Below, piece by piece: positions 5,306 through 5,823 of a DNA stretch of 5,823 nt (position 1 is the stretch's first letter; each line of letters starts with the position of its first letter). The stretch lies in contig JAQYWI010000278.1 in the NCBI GenBank assembly GCA_030145015.1, forward strand, positions 1-5,823, in the 5' to 3' direction. Below the pieces are notes generated by a model. That model saw only the letters and a list, made by a program, of their open reading frames with translations, did not search any database and was not told the origin of the DNA. The translations under genes and the position numbers were made by a program. Source of the stretch: Desulfobacterales bacterium. GTDB lineage: Bacteria > Desulfobacterota > Desulfobacteria > Desulfobacterales > JAHEIW01.

Positions 5306-5823
5306 ATGATCAAAAGCATGACGGCTTTTGCAACCGCTGAAAATACCGCTGATGAACTGACGGTGAAAATCGAGATTCGATCTTATAACAGTCGACATTT
5401 GGATATTGTTTTGCGGATTCCCCCTGCGTGCCAGCCCCTGGAGGATAAGATAAAGGGACTTATCTCCAGCCGGGTGGCCAGGGGACGGCTTGAAATCCGG
5501 GCGCAGGTTGACGATGGTTCTGATGAAGCCCTGGCGCTGGAGGTCGACTTCTCCCGGGCCAAGGCGCTCGTAACGGCCTTCAAAGAATTGAAAGGCCAAT
5601 TCGACTTTAAAAATGATATCACTCTGGAGATGTTGCTCGGCGCCGGCGGCGTCATCAAAACCGTTGAGAAGCTGGAAAAAGAGGATATTGTTTGGCCGGC
5701 AGTAAAAAAATGTTTGCAGTTAGCGCTGGATGATCTTGACGCCATGCGACAAAAAGAAGGGGATTTTATCGCCAAGGATTTTGAACACCGACTCAACTTT
5801 CTCAAGGCCTGTCTGAAGAAGAT
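5306..5823 (+). CDS. yicC: YicC/YloC family endoribonuclease, N-terminal part (3' end outside window)
   Basis: The first 172 codons of a YicC/YloC family gene; the whole protein is usually about 290 residues, so the C-terminal DUF1732 domain is mostly missing here. E. coli YicC and related proteins have been reported as endoribonucleases linked to small-RNA turnover and stationary-phase growth. The start MIKSMTAFA corresponds to the family's MIxSMTGFG, with Gly7 and Gly9 both replaced by Ala. The typical VKIEIRSYNSRHLDIVLRIP (20-39; usually EIRSVNHRxLDxxxRxP), the RGRLEI segment (59-64) and QKEGDFIAKDFEHRL (149-163; usually REGxxLxxDLxxRL) follow. The start at 5306 is chosen over the internal Met5 because the family begins with MI-x-SMT. 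The gene begins 4 nt after the DUF4416 stop; a GGAG at 5289-5292 lies inside that gene's end, rather far upstream, so translation is probably coupled. Confidence 0.92.
   Translation, partial: MIKSMTAFATAENTADELTVKIEIRSYNSRHLDIVLRIPPACQPLEDKIKGLISSRVARGRLEIRAQVDDGSDEALALEVDFSRAKALVTAFKELKGQFDFKNDITLEMLLGAGGVIKTVEKLEKEDIVWPAVKKCLQLALDDLDAMRQKEGDFIAKDFEHRLNFLKACLKK

Noticed and set aside
4906..5319. Open frame of 137 codons on the - strand opposite the DUF4416 gene
   Set aside because: It lies over conserved DUF4416 motifs on the + strand and has no family signature of its own.
5383..5805. Open frame of 140 codons on the - strand opposite yicC
   Set aside because: Ser-rich composition mirrors the codons of yicC; no recognisable domain and the + strand gene is certain.
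1..5823. Mobile element, defence island, CRISPR array or RNA gene
   Set aside because: No transposase, integrase, direct-repeat array or tRNA/rRNA-like sequence was seen; the genes are core envelope and housekeeping families.

Overview
The window is a stretch of a Gram-negative chromosome with all recognisable genes on the + strand. It holds outer-membrane and LPS biogenesis genes followed by the start of a second, unrelated group. The gene content (BamA, Skp/OmpH, FabZ, an LptF/LptG pair, a Trm112-like mini-protein, a DUF4416 protein and YicC) fits a sulfate-reducer-type 'deltaproteobacterium' (Desulfobacterota) best. The main reason is the DUF4416 gene sitting 4 nt before yicC, an arrangement I associate with that group. 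This taxonomic call is inference from gene families; no rRNA or other marker is present.

Layout. 1-847: the C-terminal half of bamA (5' end outside the window). 848-1014: a 167-nt leader-like gap with a consensus -10 hexamer, a GC-rich hairpin and a 14-codon ORF with a good Shine-Dalgarno. 1015-1554: ompH/skp periplasmic chaperone. 1606-2043: fabZ. 2040-2165: a possible 41-codon ORF that overlaps both the fabZ stop and the lptF start. 2162-3334 and 3423-4499: lptF and lptG, the two permease subunits of the LPS exporter. 4526-4699: a 57-aa Trm112/YcaR-like four-cysteine protein. 4700-4779: a short AT-rich gap with a weak hairpin and a -10-like site. 4780-5301: a DUF4416 protein. 5306 to the window end: the N-terminal part of yicC.

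How the genes fit together. BamA inserts beta-barrel proteins (including the LPS translocon LptD in known systems) into the outer membrane, and OmpH/Skp escorts unfolded barrels to it. FabZ makes acyl chains for phospholipid and lipid A. LptF/LptG pull finished LPS from the inner membrane. The usual lipid A genes that flank fabZ (lpxD before it, lpxA after it) are not here: fabZ lies directly between ompH and lptF. The last two genes, DUF4416 and yicC, probably begin a separate unit linked to RNA or nucleotide metabolism.

I see no mobile element, CRISPR array, tRNA or rRNA. The most interesting points are the missing lpxD/lpxA, the small ORF bridging fabZ and lptF, the leader region before ompH, a run of ten A's inside the DUF4416 gene, and DUF4416 itself as a conserved family of unknown function.
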